Assembly (NCBI RefSeq): GCF_000513895.2
Contig: NZ_CP165782.1
Coordinates: forward strand, 1,922,001-1,986,000
Source of the DNA: Ensifer sp. WSM1721
GTDB taxonomy: Bacteria > Pseudomonadota > Alphaproteobacteria > Rhizobiales > Rhizobiaceae
DNA: 64,000 nt
Direction: 5' to 3'
Part shown: in pieces, positions 61,740 through 64,000 of the stretch
Layout of the letters: every line of letters begins with the position of its first letter
Position numbering within the stretch: the stretch's first letter is position 1
Program-made: the position numbers and the translations under genes
Notes under the pieces: model-generated
Database searches by the model: none
The model's input: only the letters and a program-made list of their open reading frames with translations
Told to the model about the DNA's origin: nothing

Positions 61740-62273
61740 GTGAACGGCGCGGATGACGGCGATCTCGCCCGACTCTTTCGCTCGGCGCTTGGCGGCGACG
61801 AGAAGGCCTACGGCGATTTCCTCAACGACGCCGCGGCGCTCGTCCGTGTCTGGGCGCGCCGGAGAGCATATCCCGACCTTGATCCGGAAGATATTGTTCA
61901 GGAAACGCTGCTGGCGGTCCATCTGAAGCGCCACACCTGGCGGAATGACGGTCCGGTCAAGCCTTGGCTTTATGCGATCGCGAGGCACAAGCTTGTCGAT
62001 GCTTTGCGACGGCACGGCCGCCACACACGCGTCGAACTCGGCGAGGTCGAAGAGGAGCTTGCGAGCGCAGAGGCGGAGACCGCCAGAGACTGGGAAATCG
62101 GCCGCGCACTCGAGGTGCTGACGCCGGGCCAGCGTTCCGTGGTGAGGGCGATATCGGTGGAAGGGCGCACGATAGCGGAGGCCGCAAGAAGCCTGGGCAT
62201 GAACGAGACCGCAGTTCGCGTCGCGCTCCACCGCGGCCTTGCGGCCATCGCCAAGCGATTTGGACGGGAATGA
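61740..62273 (+). CDS. ECF sigma factor, SigF-like
   Basis: A 177-residue sigma-70 family ECF factor. Region 2 reads GDEKAYGDFLNDAAALVRVWARRRAYPDLDPEDIVQETLLAVHLKRHTW (about 18-66), with DPEDIVQETLL as the core-binding and -10 region; region 4 reads LEVLTPGQRSVVRAISVEGRTIAEAARSLGMNETAVRVALHRGLAAIAKRFG. The GTG at 61740 has gggaggaaga ending five bases before it and is preferred to an ATG at 61671 that lacks a site. It stands divergent from the bufferin operon and is followed by a DUF1109 anti-sigma gene, the set known from Caulobacter SigF-NrsF. Confidence 0.88.
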   Translation: MNGADDGDLARLFRSALGGDEKAYGDFLNDAAALVRVWARRRAYPDLDPEDIVQETLLAVHLKRHTWRNDGPVKPWLYAIARHKLVDALRRHGRHTRVELGEVEEELASAEAETARDWEIGRALEVLTPGQRSVVRAISVEGRTIAEAARSLGMNETAVRVALHRGLAAIAKRFGRE

Positions 62274-62274
62274 C

Positions 62275-62913
62275 ATGGAAACGCATGAACTCATCAAGGC
62301 ACTCGCGGCAGACACGAAGCGAAGCGGCATGCCGATGGCTTTCGCCTGGTCGGGCGCCGCCATCCTTGCAGTCGCCGTCGCTGCGGGCGTCTTCCTGGCG
62401 CTTCTCGGTCCGAGGTCCGACGTCGCAAACGCGATGCAGACGTTGCGTTTCCTCTACAAATTCCTGGTGACGATTGCGCTTGCGCTCAGCGCCGTAGGAG
62501 TTCTGCGGGTACTATCGCGACCGGAGGCCGAGCCGCGCACCTTTCTTCCCTATCTTGCCATCGCACCGGCGCTACTGCTCGCGGGTGTCCTCGCGGAGCT
62601 TGTCGCTGTGCCCGCCAGCGCATGGCCTGCGCGCCTCGTCGGAAGCAATGGCCTGGTATGCCTGACCTTCATTCCGCTGCTCGGCCTCGGCCCGCTCGCG
62701 TTGTTATTGCTGGCGCTGCGCCATGGAGCTCCCTCTCAGCCCACACTTGCAGGGGCGGTTGCCGGGCTCGCGGCCGGAGGCATCGCAGCAACCTTCTATG
62801 CCGCCCATTGCACCGACGACTCGCCGCTCTTCGTGGCTACCTGGTACACGGCGGCAATCGCCATCCTGGTGTTTCTCGGCTGGGTCGGCGCGCGCCGCTT
62901 CGTCCGCTGGTAA
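62275..62913 (+). CDS. nrsF: DUF1109/NrsF-like anti-sigma factor
   Basis: A 212-residue membrane protein with six helices (about residues 25-45, 62-80, 92-112, 125-148, 160-178, 188-206). Two cysteines at positions 129 and 179 (NGLVCLTF and AAHCTDDS) match the conserved pair whose equivalents in Caulobacter NrsF sense chromate, cadmium and copper and release the sigma factor. The start codon lies one base after the sigma stop, showing translational coupling. It therefore most likely holds the ECF factor inactive at the inner membrane until metal or thiol stress. Confidence 0.88.
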   Translation: METHELIKALAADTKRSGMPMAFAWSGAAILAVAVAAGVFLALLGPRSDVANAMQTLRFLYKFLVTIALALSAVGVLRVLSRPEAEPRTFLPYLAIAPALLLAGVLAELVAVPASAWPARLVGSNGLVCLTFIPLLGLGPLALLLLALRHGAPSQPTLAGAVAGLAAGGIAATFYAAHCTDDSPLFVATWYTAAIAILVFLGWVGARRFVRW

Positions 62914-62916
62914 CGG

Positions 62917-63023
62917 CTACTGCATGTTTCCTTAAATCGTACCCGATTTAAGGAGAAAAACATGCAGCAATTCAAAGTGCTACAGCGTCCTTTGTGCGTC
63001 TGAAAAGACGCACGGCGCTGTAG
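62917..63023 (+). repeat. RIME-like palindromic repeat, complete copy
   Basis: ctactgcatgtttcc ... gcacggcgctgtag, 107 bp, two mismatches from the copy at 43822. It begins four bases after the anti-sigma stop codon. Confidence 0.85.
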
Positions 63024-63122
63024 CGGGATTAGGAAAGCGTGCGCGGTTCTCCGCCCGCATCCCTCGCTAACCTATTGGAATTGATCAGGTTCATGATTTT
63101 AGGTCGATCCGCCCTAAAATCA
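63024..63122 (+). repeat. Second palindromic intergenic repeat family, copy B
   Basis: gtgcgcggttctccgcccgcat, then tcgctaacctattggaattg and the hairpin gattttaggtcg/cgccctaaaatc. It matches the copy at 10368-10478 in order and again directly adjoins a RIME-like element, here on the left. Confidence 0.65.
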
Positions 63123-63127
63123 CGAAT

Positions 63128-63331
63128 TCATCCGCCGTGCCGCGCCTCCTGAACCGGCGGACATGGCTCGGAGCCGTAGGAGCAGAACACGCAGCAATCG
63201 CCTTCCCTCGGCTTGATGATCGCGCCGCATCCCTTGCATTCGTAGACACGAAGACAGGCATCGATTGGCATCGTTTCGACCGCCTGGTAGCGACAGTTGG
63301 GGCAAGTCAGCACGGATAAAAGGTGAACCAT
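63128..63331 (-). CDS. Small zinc-ribbon-like protein with GDCCVFCSYG motif
   Basis: A 67-residue protein with three pairs of cysteines: LTCPNCRY near the N-terminus, YECKGCGAIIKP in the middle and GDCCVFCSYGSEPCPPVQE near the end. The first two CxxC pairs make a zinc ribbon; the last block is a GDCCVFCSYGxxPCPPxQ signature that I recall from rhizobial hypothetical proteins. The ATG at 63331 has caggag eleven bases upstream; 63340 is closer to it and less likely. It is monocistronic. A metal-handling or redox role is possible but not shown. Confidence 0.75.
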   Translation of the reverse strand: MVHLLSVLTCPNCRYQAVETMPIDACLRVYECKGCGAIIKPREGDCCVFCSYGSEPCPPVQEARHGG

Positions 63332-63489
63332 ACGGCGCATTCTCCTGCAGCTTCATCCGCTGCCGCATGATTTTACCTCACATCACTGCGCCGTGCCCAT
63401 CTTCCGCGGGCGAGGCACGCGCCCCTGCAACAACCCGCCCTCCTCGGCCCTGTAAAAAATCGCGGCCGCCGCGCCCTATCGTCTGGTCG

Positions 63490-64000
63490 TCACACCGCCT
63501 CACCGCAGGCGCGGCGGAAGCGACGCACGGTTTCAGCCATGCCGTATTCGAGCGCATCCGCCGTCAGGCCGTGGCCGATCGAGACCTCGGCGAGCGCGGG
63601 AATGTGCTTTACGAGCAGGGGCAAGTTGGCGACCGTCAGGTCGTGACCGGCATTGACGGCGAGGCCGAGGCCGACTGCGATCTCCGCAGTGCGACCCAAT
63701 TCCCCGGCAATCCGCTCGGCCTTCTCTTCGTCGTCGTAGCAGCCGCCATAGGGCCCGGTATAGAGCTCGATGCGGTCGGCTCCGGTCTCCCTGGCGATTT
63801 TAAGCGCCTCCGCGTCGGGGACGCCATCGGCAAAGAGCGAGACGCGGAAGCCTTTTTTCTTGAGCCGTCCGACCACGTTGCCGAGCAGATTATGGCTCTT
63901 GCGGAAGTCCCAGCCGTGATCGGAGGTCGCCTGCGCCGGATCGTCGGGAACCAGCGTCACCTGCTCCGGCTCGTGCCGCTCGACAAGCTCCAGAAACGTT
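63490..64000 (-). CDS. pdxJ: Pyridoxine 5'-phosphate synthase (5' end outside window)
   Basis: About 170 C-terminal codons of a PdxJ protein. [106 protein letters not shown] and MAETVRRFR are the family's conserved strands, with His and Glu for the phosphate and substrate. PdxJ condenses 1-deoxyxylulose 5-phosphate with 3-amino-2-oxopropyl phosphate in the last step of vitamin B6 synthesis. The gene is in the cytoplasmic branch shared by most alphaproteobacteria; the start is off the right edge. Confidence 0.93.
   Translation of the reverse strand, partial: TFLELVERHEPEQVTLVPDDPAQATSDHGWDFRKSHNLLGNVVGRLKKKGFRVSLFADGVPDAEALKIARETGADRIELYTGPYGGCYDDEEKAERIAGELGRTAEIAVGLGLAVNAGHDLTVANLPLLVKHIPALAEVSIGHGLTADALEYGMAETVRRFRRACGEAV

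Overview
The window reads as chromosome of an alphaproteobacterium of the Rhizobiaceae, most likely Sinorhizobium (Ensifer), close to S. meliloti or S. medicae. Reasons: GC-rich coding sequence with strong aggag-type ribosome sites; a short second FtsZ (FtsZ2) without the usual C-terminal tail, known from S. meliloti; ilvC beside a TetR gene and a MacAB-like efflux operon; and at least seven copies of a roughly 105-bp palindromic intergenic repeat resembling the RIME-type elements of Sinorhizobium. I see no rRNA, tRNA, insertion sequence, prophage or CRISPR array.

Layout. 1-5 kb: truncated endonuclease/exonuclease/phosphatase-family gene, a CHAP-like protein, gfa, a solitary TadG-like protein, a small hypothetical gene, and a gap with a + strand terminator. 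5-9 kb: TRAP transporter operon (dctP-dctQ-dctM). 9-16.5 kb: PQQ-type sugar dehydrogenase, adenylate cyclase-TPR protein, ftsZ2, and an unusual HAD phosphatase-ATPase fusion. 16.5-21.4 kb: a GST and an FbpABC-like ABC importer. 21.5-23.75 kb: an AT-richer island with a DUF262 gene followed by a HEPN-type gene whose reading frame is broken by a TAA near its start. 24-36 kb: kinase-like protein, a decayed DUF924 copy, cold-shock protein, rpsU, then detoxification/redox enzymes with their LysR and TetR regulators. 35-45 kb: acyltransferase, aminotransferase, envelope proteins, a second cyclase, a methyltransferase, an aldo/keto reductase, ilvC. 45-50 kb: TetR-controlled MacAB-like efflux. 50-58.9 kb: glycine-rich exported protein, nuclease-like protein, type II NADH dehydrogenase, Lrp and HxlR regulators with likely targets. 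58.9-63 kb: a bufferin-type operon (DUF2282 precursor, DUF692/MNIO enzyme, DUF2063 partner, DoxX) divergent from an ECF sigma factor and a NrsF-like (DUF1109) anti-sigma factor. The window ends inside pdxJ.

The two systems most worth attention are the bufferin operon, whose peptide precursor carries four cysteines and whose promoter region has two GTAACA-N15/16-CGAA matches facing opposite ways, and the DUF262-HEPN pair, a candidate defence or toxin module that looks partly inactivated. Many small regulators sit divergently from their likely targets, several with clear palindromes between them.
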